A stretch of DNA of 23,224 nt from Priapulus caudatus (taxonomy: Eukaryota; Priapulida; Priapulimorpha; Priapulimorphida; Priapulidae): the NCBI RefSeq assembly GCF_000485595.1, contig NW_014577167.1, positions 245,650-268,873 of the forward strand. The letters are read 5' to 3'. Both the position numbers and the translations under genes were made by a program. The notes under the pieces are model-generated. The model ran no database searches and had not been told where the DNA came from. It was given only the letters and a program-made list of their open reading frames with translations. This document shows, in pieces, positions 8,601 through 15,463 of this stretch. The stretch's first letter is position 1; each line of letters starts with the position of its first letter.

Positions 8601-10157
8601 AAGCGTATATAGGTAGTCCGGTATGATGGGAACTGGCAAACGGTAAAGTAAAGTATCAATAGATGAGTTGTTCGCATGCGCACGATCAATCTAGACTATA
8701 GTAATGCTAGTTACTAAAAGCTAGCAGTCGGTTTGTTTTAAGTTACCATTCGCCATGGTTAGTTTTATCCGAGATGAGACATTTCCTCTTATGGCTATTT
8801 ATGAACACGCAGCACCAGCTTACGTGACCAGGCGCACGTGATCCATGGATGCCCGGTGACTCACGATACTGCCATATTTTTCTTTGTCAAACAGAATCTT
8901 TCGCATCTATAAAGAAAGCGCAATAACAGATGCCGAGCTCTATTATATTTGTATAAGTCTGGAGCAACGAGGCAAGCATATCGTTGATGCGCATGCGTCA
9001 AAACAAAGAGCAGGAGTATAGGAATGTGTCGTCACTCATACGCGTGGTGATACACGGTGGAAGGACAGATTGGCTCTGAAATCTGCCAGAATCTGCGTGT
9101 AATCGATATTTCGCTAATAGTAATCAAGCGTGCCCCGTGTGTCACCGATTGCCGCGAATAATCCCACGGGGGATGCACACGCGAGCAAGTATCCCCATGG
9201 TTTTACGCCCAAACGCACTCGGGCTCTCTTTATCCCCATTCATGCTCTTCTTCTGAGAAGAGTTCCCGAACCTACGTGCAGACTTGCGTTCGTACAGAAT
9301 AATTATTATCAATTTCAGAGAACAGTGTCCAATTCTACTTGGAGAGATTTTCGTCCCGGCAGAGTATTACCGCACTGTCGGGAAACGCCCAACTCTACCT
9401 GTAGAGACTAGACTCCCTGCATTAAGTATAGTAAGGTGGTCCCCGAGTATTAAGTACCGTGTGTGAGTTCACGACTGGACGCTCTTATGCTTGCGTGTTT
9501 GCGACGTATTATCGTATTCTGCGAGAGGTTTCCGACAGTCTATACAGTGAAACTTGATTCATTGCAGGGTATTATCTTACTGTGGCAGGAGTATACTCGA
9601 CTCTACGTGTAGACTCGTCCCTGAGTAATCGACGAGTAATCCTGAGTACGGGAGTAATCGACCCTTTTGTACAGAAACCCGTGTCCCTGCTGAATATTTT
9701 ACTACTTTAAAAGGCACTGCATGTAAGAGGAGTAGTTTATATAATTATACAAATAGACCTGAGACTCTACAGTGTGAAATCGGAAGAAAACATTCCACTC
9801 GCCACTCGGCTGCCATGTCTAACAAAGATAGCGACGCGAATTAACGGCGAAACCTTTAACTAAAAACTGCGAACACTACGCCGCCGCCGCCACCGACGAC
9901 GACGACGACAGCGACCGTGACGACGAGGACGCTGACGACGATGACGACGACAGCGCTGACGGCGACGACGATGACGACGATGACGACGCTGACGCTGACG
10001 GTGACGCACCTACAACCGTATAAAGCATGTTGTCGAGCAGGAGAGCGAGGAAGACGATGAAGAGCACCATGCGGCGCGACGTACGGCCTCTCTCCAGCAG
10101 GCTGTGAAACGTCGGCGACTGGATCGAGCTCACCACGCGATCCACGCACCTATTCAT
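1534..10157 (-). CDS. VMAT: Vesicular monoamine transporter-like gene (SLC18A/VMAT family, MFS), 13 coding exons, complete
   Basis: This gene encodes a proton-antiport carrier that loads monoamines into secretory or synaptic vesicles. Its exons are 10157-10010, 8632-8392, 6418-6360, 6122-6039, 5157-5065, 4747-4658, 4424-4320, 4032-3937, 3577-3447, 2820-2757, 2366-2247, 1817-1772 and 1633-1534. All introns are GT-AG and all phases match, giving 1377 nt and 458 residues plus a stop, against about 514 residues in human VMAT2. The order of conserved blocks is the family's: TM1 LLLDNML (Asp42), a luminal loop with sequons at N81 and N89, TM2 with Lys113, GIALGG after TM4, DPYILI, TM7 with Glu287 and Trp293, TM8 with Tyr316 and GTN, TM10 VDSS (Asp374), [10 protein letters not shown], and APLCFFLR in TM12. 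The GIALGG and LLLDN blocks favour VMAT over the acetylcholine transporter VAChT. The TM11 aspartate of VMATs is Gln401 here, and the C-tail is very short. Family assignment is firm; substrate is inferred. Confidence 0.93.
1772..1817 (-). CDS. VMAT: VMAT coding exon 12: TM11-TM12 loop
   Basis: This 46-bp exon encodes residues 411-425, [15 protein letters not shown], plus two bases of Trp426. It aligns with GPSAGGAIAKAIGFPW. The acceptor is TATATAG and the donor is the weaker GTATAT. The fit of both phases (1 in, 2 out) supports it. Confidence 0.85.
2079..2116. repeat. (TA)n microsatellite in VMAT intron 12
   Basis: A TATA run of about 38 bp, interrupted by one C. The rest of intron 12 shows nothing else. 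Confidence 0.95.
2247..2366 (-). CDS. VMAT: VMAT coding exon 11: TM10-TM11
   Basis: It encodes residues 371-410. [20 protein letters not shown] continues into [20 protein letters not shown]. Asp374 (human Asp399) is kept. The TM11 aspartate in the family's YAIAD motif is Gln401 (codon CAG). The acceptor is CATCTTGTAG and the donor GTAACT. Confidence 0.94.
2486..2630. repeat. CACG/(CA)n/(TA)n compound microsatellite in VMAT intron 11
   Basis: CG- and CA-alternating DNA grades into about 40 uninterrupted CA dinucleotides and then a TA run. Such alternating purine-pyrimidine DNA is prone to Z-form and to length polymorphism. Apparent frames reading HTHT or CVCV are artefacts. Confidence 0.96.
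2757..2820 (-). CDS. VMAT: VMAT coding exon 10: TM9-TM10 linker
   Basis: This 64-bp exon encodes residues 350-370, [20 protein letters not shown], matching [20 protein letters not shown]. The acceptor is TTGCACAG and the donor GTAGGT. Its downstream intron holds the long (CA)n tract. Confidence 0.92.
3165..3435. mobile_element. Long-TIR MITE-like element, copy B (271 bp) in VMAT intron 9
   Basis: It has the same ends and core as copies A and C (CATCATAGG, AACGCAAGCAGTGAATTT, GACTCGCCAATATTTGTCA). It is flanked by direct repeats CAATGTC at 3158-3164 and 3436-3442, taken as the target duplication. The right duplication is only 4 nt from VMAT exon 9. Confidence 0.85.
3447..3577 (-). CDS. VMAT: VMAT coding exon 9: TM8-TM9
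   Basis: It encodes residues 306-349, [19 protein letters not shown] then [16 protein letters not shown]. Tyr316 corresponds to human Tyr341. The donor GTGAGACATTG lies directly against transposon-like copy B: bases +4 to +10 of the intron are that element's target duplication. Confidence 0.94.
3578..3936. other. VMAT intron 8
   Basis: An intron of 359 bp between exons 8 and 9, bounded on the minus strand by GTACGC and GGACGCAG. No further feature is seen. Confidence 0.8.
3937..4032 (-). CDS. VMAT: VMAT coding exon 8: TM7
   Basis: It encodes residues 274-305. The block [17 protein letters not shown] corresponds to AMLEPALPIWMMETM of VMATs and carries Glu287 and Trp293 (human Glu312 and Trp318). 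The acceptor is ATATTACAG and the donor GTACGC. Confidence 0.93.
4320..4424 (-). CDS. VMAT: VMAT coding exon 7: TM6 end, central loop
   Basis: It encodes residues 239-273, including LQPSVESKV and then LAKDPYILI at the entry to TM7. The acceptor is taken at GTTACCAG rather than TTTTGCAG 7 nt further on. Only the first keeps phase with exon 6 and the family's spacing of this region. The donor is GTGAGA. Confidence 0.9.
4658..4747 (-). CDS. VMAT: VMAT coding exon 6: TM6 start
   Basis: It encodes residues 209-238, including [19 protein letters not shown], which matches the VGPPFGSVLYEFVGKTAPF block. The acceptor is ACCGCTGCAG and the donor GTAATT. Tyr211 stands where vertebrate VMATs have proline. 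Confidence 0.92.
4965..5060. repeat. CGCG/CACA alternating tract in VMAT intron 5
   Basis: Imperfect alternating purine-pyrimidine repeat rich in CGCGCG and CACACA, ending a few bases from the exon 5 donor (5064). Confidence 0.8.
5065..5157 (-). CDS. VMAT: VMAT coding exon 5: cytoplasmic loop and TM5
   Basis: It encodes residues 178-208. [18 protein letters not shown] is followed by [11 protein letters not shown], close to the cytoplasmic loop and TM5 of VMATs. The acceptor is GATCGACAG and the donor GTACTG. The following intron begins with alternating purine-pyrimidine DNA rich in CGCG and CACA. Confidence 0.93.
   Translation of the reverse strand, partial: DWECWRIDIRMTRREARRWESLSVEWLPEF
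5241..5544. mobile_element. TA-flanked MITE (304 bp) in VMAT intron 4
   Basis: The ends are GCGCAGACC and GGTCTGCGC, flanked by TA on both sides, as expected for Tc1/mariner-type insertion. The inverted repeat decays inward (GATTTTTGGTTGCTCGTCG against the other end). The interior is built of many short motifs such as TCGCTG, AGCGATT and GTTGCAA in both orientations. The 152-residue minus-strand frame over it has no family resemblance. Confidence 0.7.
5545..6038. other. Remainder of VMAT intron 4
   Basis: Ordinary intronic sequence between the MITE and exon 4. Nothing further was recognised. Confidence 0.6.
6039..6122 (-). CDS. VMAT: VMAT coding exon 4: TM4
   Basis: This 84-bp exon encodes residues 150-177. 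It contains [12 protein letters not shown], equivalent to the ARSLQGIGSSCS signature of VMATs. The acceptor is TTTCTAG and the donor GTGACC. It is phase 1 at both ends, consistent with exons 3 and 5. Confidence 0.9.
6360..6418 (-). CDS. VMAT: VMAT coding exon 3: TM3
   Basis: This 59-bp exon encodes residues 131-149, [10 protein letters not shown] through ISTM, and aligns with the IGYPIPIF...STIMF block of VMATs. The acceptor is TTTACAG and the donor GTAAGT. It was found by the phase requirement between its neighbours. Confidence 0.88.
6419..7780. other. VMAT intron 2, 3' portion
   Basis: Intronic. A 126-codon plus-strand frame at 6493-6873 has no recognisable domain and is probably chance. 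No missing VMAT exon is expected, because exons 2 and 3 join in frame and in register with the family. Confidence 0.6.
7785..8361. repeat. (TTCA)n/(TTCG)n microsatellite array in VMAT intron 2
   Basis: About 580 bp of imperfect tetranucleotide repeat with TTCG, TTAA and TTTA variants. It ends about 30 bp from the exon 2 donor. The 124-codon frame reading [10 protein letters not shown] is purely the repeat. Confidence 0.95.
8392..8632 (-). CDS. VMAT: VMAT coding exon 2: luminal loop 1 and TM2
   Basis: It encodes residues 50-130, beginning [12 protein letters not shown] hydrophilic luminal loop follows with N-glycosylation sequons NST (N81) and NAT (N89). TM2 then carries SSK (Lys113), equivalent to Lys138 of human VMAT2, and the exon ends GPLTNR, an MFS motif-A remnant. 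The acceptor is TTTGCCAG and the donor GTGGGC. The luminal loop is shorter than in vertebrate VMATs. Confidence 0.93.
8633..9880. other. VMAT intron 1, main part
   Basis: Intronic. Short palindromic motifs of the type CTCTACnTGTAGA recur (about 9331, 9390, 9597), suggesting a decayed repeat. No exon is seen. Confidence 0.5.
9885..10006. repeat. (GAC/GAT)n trinucleotide array at VMAT intron 1 start
   Basis: About 120 bp of GAC, GAT and GCT triplets on the plus strand. In the VMAT transcript it reads as GUC/AUC repeats starting within ten bases of the exon 1 donor. Apparent poly-Ser and poly-Val frames are artefacts. Confidence 0.93.
10010..10157 (-). CDS. VMAT: VMAT coding exon 1: N-terminus and TM1
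   Basis: It encodes residues 1-49 plus one base, from MNRCVDRVV to [11 protein letters not shown]. The ATG at 10157 is chosen because the upstream frame (to about 10200, and through the candidate untranslated exon to an in-frame TAA) contains no other ATG. Asp42 and Asn43 of TM1 match the substrate-contacting DN pair of VMATs. The donor is GTGCGT, phase 1. A possible splice acceptor, TTTGCAG, lies just upstream at about 10177. Confidence 0.9.
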
Positions 10158-10206
10158 CCCGACTGGTGGTCGCTGCTGCAAACAGTACGGAGTGCATGCA
10201 TGCGCA

Positions 10207-10483
10207 CAGCCTGTTCTGCTAGCATCTATGACAAATACGACATACGCATATACGCTCTCCTATGACACTATTTGTCACAGGAAGATTCTTCCAAGGGACT
10301 TCCACACTGTTGTATGTGTTGTGCGCATCATAGGAGTTTAGGATCGCTATTATGAACGCAAGCAGTAAATTTCAGCTGTAAAGCGTAATAGTAAATAGTA
10401 AATAGTAGTAGTGTAAATAGTGTCATAGGAGAGCGTATATATGCGTATGTCGTATTTGTCATGGATGCAAGCAGAACACGTTG
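10207..10483. mobile_element. Long-TIR MITE-like element, copy C (277 bp)
   Basis: It starts CAGCCTGTTCTGC and ends GCAGAACACGTTG, with the family's shared core. It is flanked by perfect 10-bp direct repeats TGCATGCGCA (10197-10206 and 10484-10493). The match length exceeds the 7-8 bp of copy B, perhaps by chance extension. It lies about 30 bp upstream of the acceptor-like end of VMAT coding exon 1. Confidence 0.85.
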
Positions 10484-10844
10484 TGCATGCGCACGCGTGT
10501 CCACGATCTGTGGGAGCGACGGGCTTAATGTGAGTTGCGTGCGCGCACTCATTTTTCAGATTAGCAGGTACGTGAGGCAGAATTCAATACGCAAATCAAG
10601 AAAATTAATGAGCGAAACCCCGACACAATAAATATAGTTTGAGAGAATGGGTTGAGGATCCACACGCGAATGTATTACGCTTTCACTTGACATTTTCTTC
10701 AACAGTGCATCGCAGTATACATAGATTTTAACATAATTCAGAAATTTAAATTTTTACATATATATATACATATATACATATATATTCTAGCTATTACAGT
10801 ATTCCCAGTAATAAGAAAATTACGAGTTGATGTAACTAGCTTAC

Positions 10845-10960
10845 CTTAAACCTCCCGAGTAAATACTGATGCAGCCGTTCTCGGGGTTACGGCTTCTTCT
10901 CTTGTCGTCCGGATGAGGAACAGGCACGGTACGCTGGGAATAGGGATATTACGGAGAACT
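10845..10960 (-). other. VMAT: Probable 5' untranslated exon of VMAT (5' limit unknown)
   Basis: On the minus strand a strong donor (TTTAAG|GTAAGC) follows 10845. Joined to the acceptor at about 10177, its frame into the VMAT ATG is open only back to a TAA about 40 bases before the junction, with no ATG between. That fits a 5' UTR. The start of the exon is not visible; the high coordinate given is nominal. If it is real, element C lies in the first intron. Confidence 0.35.
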
Positions 10961-11330
10961 AGGAGGGATATCTGCGCAGTGCACCGTAGCGACTACCATG
11001 ACGACCCAATGAACGTATTCTTCTACGAGGAACAACGATAACATCCACGGCCCACGACGACGGCAGCAGTTCGACTCCGCAAGAAACAACTATACCTTCC
11101 AGACGCTTCGCGAATTTGCATATTATTCCGAGGGAAGCACGAGCGGACGTGGTGACGTGCTGCTTGTTTCTTGTGAGTAGAAAATCACGAGGAGGCCGCG
11201 GCGGCGGCGGGAACACTGTTGCGAGAACAAGTTCTCCCAGACGACTTTCCCCGTCAGGGTGGCCAATCGCCGAGCTAAGATGCGGTGACGTCATACGGCA
11301 CGAGTAGTTTTCATATCACGCAGGCTGGGA
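10961..11330. promoter_or_regulatory. CpG-rich stretch upstream of VMAT with CRE, putative promoter region
   Basis: This sequence is CG-rich compared with its flanks. It contains a full CRE octamer TGACGTCA at 11286-11293 and a GGCGGCGGCGG run near 11201. It lies 5' of the candidate untranslated VMAT exon. The promoter call is inference from position and composition; no TATA or initiator was assigned. Confidence 0.3.
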
Positions 11331-12660
11331 ACCCGCGTCGAGCTATCTGGAAATCTTTCAACCTTTATAGATTGCCTATTATTGTAGTAATGAGCAATAA
11401 GAGTGTAATAATGTCGAGCCAGACGCATGCTATTAATGAAATGACGACATTAAGATATGACGCGATATCGCTGGGCGTAAAAAGCATTAGGAATCGTAGA
11501 AAAAAATAAGCAACCTTGTTTAAAAATCTGACGAATTGATGATGAAAAGATTATTCCTGCACTATCAATGAATCACACACGGTGGCGCTGCATGCAGCAA
11601 AGAACAATGCTGTGTTTCGACATGAGAAAATTGATGATCAAATATACGGCTGCTTGATGGCAAAGTTCAATCAGCAATACAGCTACGGCCACGTAGAGTT
11701 ACAAGAATAATAGATACGCCGCAATAACACCGGCAGACGAGGTCATTATATTGTCTCTCTCGTTGACAAGGCTCCACGACAGTTTCATGCCCAGCAGTTT
11801 ATTACGAGGTTGCGTCGTAACCGCATGTGACTGATCGAGTATATTGACAAAATATATTTCTCATTAGATGTTTAGAATAAGGCGAAATTCTTAATTAAAT
11901 TTTAAAAATACCGGGCAAAGAATAATAGCCGTTGCTTTGCCAAAAACGTCAGCATGGGCACGATTTATAAAACTTAACTTTACATCCGACTATCGCTAAC
12001 TATACATAGGTTAACCGCACAAACGTCAGACCACCGCAAGGTGACCGCATTACGTATCGTCTTCACGTTTCCTTGTCGCGGGGCGCTATCGTCTCGGGCA
12101 GACCGTTCATAGTTAGATGTATGCACAGCGCACACTATCAATAAATTGCTGCTAGTCGCAGATAAGAGGATTCACTGTCTTTGACAGGTTCCGAATCGAA
12201 AAATTCTGTCGGTTGTTTAAGCTTGTCTTTGAAATTCGCCTTAGTCACACATCCGGGCTTTCGTTCGTACGGCATCGGGCCCATTCACATGGAAAGCATA
12301 CTTTTATTGCTGTCATTGTCGGCTAAAATATATATACACATTGTCGCATTGTCGGCTAAAAAATATTCATACGAAGAGAGACGTCTGGCTTATACACTCA
12401 AAGCTCAAAGCATATATTTCATGACTCATACTCCCAGACCACATAGTTCAACCTCATAGCTAAAAGCTTATAGCATTTATCTCATAGATCATAATTATAT
12501 ACTCCTATCCACACGATAGTTCACACTCCCACCTCAGAGGTGAAAGCTCATCGTTTGTGTACCACCAAACGTACCTCGTGCGTAGCCTATATATCATAAA
12601 TTATAGCTCGTGTTTATATATCATAGATCACGAAATGTAGCTTGTTTTATGTCATAGCTC
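11331..12660. other. Intergenic sequence between VMAT and DHDH, left part
   Basis: AT-rich. No coding exon, RNA gene or clear repeat was recognised. Confidence 0.5.
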
Positions 12661-12664
12661 ATAG

Positions 12665-12797
<133 letters not shown>

Positions 12798-12807
12798 NNN
12801 NNNNNNN
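12798..12807. other. Assembly gap (10 N)
   Basis: Ten undetermined bases. A round-number gap usually marks unknown length. Any frame across it is meaningless. Confidence 0.99.
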
Positions 12808-12891
12808 AGACATAAATTGGAGGAAAATAGGTCGGCATAATTTCCTATAAAAATACATATTTATTTTTGTAGGCCTATACGTAATATATAA

Positions 12892-12902
<11 letters not shown>
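12808..12902. repeat. 95-bp dispersed repeat, copy 1
   Basis: It begins at the base after the gap with AGACATAAATTGGAGGAAAA and is identical over 95 bp to 16906-17000. It contains TAGGCCTATA and ends in a TA-rich tract. Confidence 0.93.
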
Positions 12903-12947
<45 letters not shown>

Positions 12948-12992
12948 ATATATATACATATATGTAGATATAATACATATATACATGTATAT
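12897..12992. repeat. (TA)n microsatellite
   Basis: TATA-rich tract of about 95 bp with T/C interruptions, trailing the 95-bp repeat. Confidence 0.93.
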
Positions 12993-14189
12993 ATAATATG
13001 ATGCAGCCGATGGAGAGCTAAATTTTATCGACGGTTTATGATAACTGCTAGAAAATCAGCAGCTATAGATAAATAAATAAACCGACATAAATTCTTATTC
13101 TGCGAGCCATCCCTAAGGCGCTTTTCATATTAAGTAAGTCCCTCTAATCCCTAGCTTTGCCCAATTTCCCTTTAATTGCTGAATTTGCCATTACCGGGTT
13201 CTCGATCTACTAATCATTCACCGGTGTATGGAATGCAGCGAGGGAGAGATAGAGTGTGTCAAGACCCGCTAGTCATTGTCACACTCACGGCTATGAAAGC
13301 TATGTGCTGAAGCCATAACACACGCCGCACGATTCTCCATTAGTATACAGTAAACTCGCCGCACGTTTATCTTGCTCGCGCAGTCTTCGTCCCACTTTTT
13401 TTTTCATTACCGCGTTGAGAAACGCGTTTTAATTGCGACTCGCGCGCCACTGTCGCGGTCTATATCCCACCTCCCTCACGCATTACCCCAGAAACCGGAT
13501 CACTATCCAGAAATCGGATCACTATGCTGAAACGCAGTTCCGTTTTATTGGACCGTCGGCCATCGTTCGCCAATCCCTGCCGCACAGGGGCAGCGGGAGA
13601 GAGGTCTTGTGCCGTACGAGGCCGGGCGTCAGGTGATCGTGGCCATCTATCGATCCGACGCGCGCACAAAGTAGTGTCCTTATCGTTCGCCGCACAACTG
13701 TATTGAATCCTTATTAAATCCTATAGCCTATTATAGTCGCTGAAGCCAAATGCTGGGACGTCGATAAGACGCGGGCCTGCCGCGGCCAGATAAGCCACTG
13801 ACGCGATTATGGCCATATTTAACCGCGCTTTCTCTTCCAATGGTCGCTTTTGTGCGAGTTTATTTGTGGCCTGCATAATGATTTTGTTGGCGTGGCAGGA
13901 CGCGGCGCGTGCGGCCGCTATGTCGTCCCGTAGTATGTGGTCATCGATGAAAGGCGCGAGGCGCATCGGAGAAATTTATAAGAGCTGACGATAGCTGGCG
14001 CTCGCAGTCACAACGAGCGAGAGGGCGGCGTGAGGAAATTATTAGAGTCCATTCTATCAACGCGCTTTTAGTCATCGATAGAATATCGCGATACCGATAC
14101 TCGGCGCAATTTAGAGACATACATGGGATTTTATTATAACTCAAACGCTCAACTTACGCAAATCGAGGACAGGATGTAAAATTGATGTA
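12993..14189. other. Intergenic sequence, CpG-rich in 13360-14040
   Basis: No gene is recognised. A 19-bp motif (CCAGAAAyCGGATCACTAT) is tandemly doubled at about 13489-13526. An 81-codon ATG-initiated frame on the minus strand (13966-13721) has balanced composition but matches no family I know. It could be chance in GC-rich DNA. Confidence 0.4.
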
Positions 14190-14197
14190 ACCTATAC

Positions 14198-14514
14198 CAC
14201 TGGCAGTTCCAACAAATCAGTAAACATAAAAATAATGTATAATAAATCTTATTGCACTACTAATAACTCTCCTATCTGCGGTCTGACTCTCTGCACAGTG
14301 TAGTACAGAGAGTCAGCATTCGCGCCGACGTTCGGCTTTTTTTTGCAGTGAGGAGTTGTTTACCGCAGGTCACTGGCAGTTCCAACAAATCTGTAAAAAT
14401 AAAAATAATGTTTAATAAATCTTATTGCACCACCAGATAGGAGAGTTATTAGCGGTGAAATAAGATTTATTATACATTATTTTTATTTTTACTGATTTGT
14501 TGGAACGGCCAGTG
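14198..14514. mobile_element. hAT-like nested MITE (317 bp)
   Basis: It is flanked by perfect 8-bp direct repeats ACCTATAC (14190-14197 and 14515-14522). The termini are CACTGGC and GCCAGTG, with inverted arms of about 80 bp containing GTTCCAACAAATC and TAATAAATCTTATT. A partial third copy of the arm (14369-14433) lies inside in direct orientation. A 9-bp-stem hairpin (GACTCTCTG) is near 14281-14311. No transposase is present. Confidence 0.82.
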
Positions 14515-14589
14515 ACCTATACATAGCGAAAAGAGTAACGGGCATTTACAATCCCATGTTACTGATTGCTGTCCCTAGCTACCACGCGC

Positions 14590-15046
14590 TCTGCTATACA
14601 CACACGCCACAAACCGTGCTACATACGTCTCTATTCACCCTGCCCCCCACCATCCCACACACCCTGCGACACATCCTGCTACACACACTGCCACACGCCT
14701 TGCCACACACCCTGCCACAGTCCCTGATACACACACTGTCACACACTCTGCCACACACTGTCACACGCCTTGCCACACACCCTGCCACACTTCCTGCTAC
14801 ACACATCGTCACACATCTTGCCACACACGCTGTCACACACCCTGCTACATGTAGGCCTAGTGTTACACACGCTGCCACACACACACACACACCAACACTC
14901 CCTGTTACACACCCTGCTACGCACGCACACACCATGATACACATCCACACACCCTGTTACACACCCTGCTACGCACGCACATACCATGATACACTTCCAC
15001 ACACCCTGTCACACACGCATACACGCTCACACACGCTCTGCTAGAC
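14590..15046. repeat. CACA/CTGCCACAC minisatellite upstream of DHDH exon 1a
   Basis: Irregular units such as CACACCCTGCCACA and CACTGTCACA repeat over about 450 bp, ending about 120 bp before the exon 1a ATG. The 162-codon frame is repeat-derived. Confidence 0.88.
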
Positions 15047-15168
15047 GTCCAGTTCTGTTAGGCGGGGACCCCGAGGAGCGGCACATACACACGGTAACAC
15101 CACTCCAACCTGGACCACGTTAGCGTGTAGCCTTGTATCGTGTCCGATCCCGGCAACAAAAAAGCGAC

Positions 15169-15372
15169 ATGGCACAGACCTTGGCAAGCCTCGTGGGGAC
15201 GGAATACTACGTGATGAGGCAGGAACAGGCGGCTGAGCGGGCAGCCGAAGTGGCTGTCGGCCGACCTAAGTTTCCCGCCACGCAGCCTGTTCGCTGGGGG
15301 ATTCTAGCCGCCGGCCTCATCAGCAACGACTTCGCCGTCGCAATTCGCACGCTGCCTCGCGCGGAGCATGAG
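15169..15372 (+). CDS. DHDH: DHDH alternative first exon 1a (68 codons)
   Basis: The ATG lies in a favourable context (GCGACATGG). The exon encodes [18 protein letters not shown], a charged Glu/Ala-rich stretch, then [15 protein letters not shown] and [11 protein letters not shown] is at residues 42-44, so about 39 residues precede the point where human DHDH begins its first strand. The donor is a consensus GTAAGT, phase 0. A long CT repeat begins about 30 nt into the intron. The 'EYY' near the start recurs as 'DYY' in 1b and 1d. Confidence 0.87.
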
Positions 15373-15405
15373 GTAAGTGGACCCAGAAACACCCCCTTTC
15401 TCCCT

Positions 15406-15463
<58 letters not shown>

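Noticed and set aside
9856-10009. Extension of the VMAT exon 1 frame through poly-Ser/poly-Val
   Set aside because: It is intron 1 past the GTGCGT donor; the GAC/GAT repeat keeps frames open.
10959-11294. 111-codon minus-strand frame in the CpG-rich stretch
   Set aside because: No recognisable domain; GC-rich putative promoter DNA keeps frames open.
13721-13966. 81-codon ATG-initiated minus-strand frame
   Set aside because: Plausible composition but no recognised family, no splice partner and CpG-rich surroundings; kept only as a note in the intergenic entry.
14556-15044. 162-codon frame rich in HTLPHT
   Set aside because: Product of the CACA-rich minisatellite.
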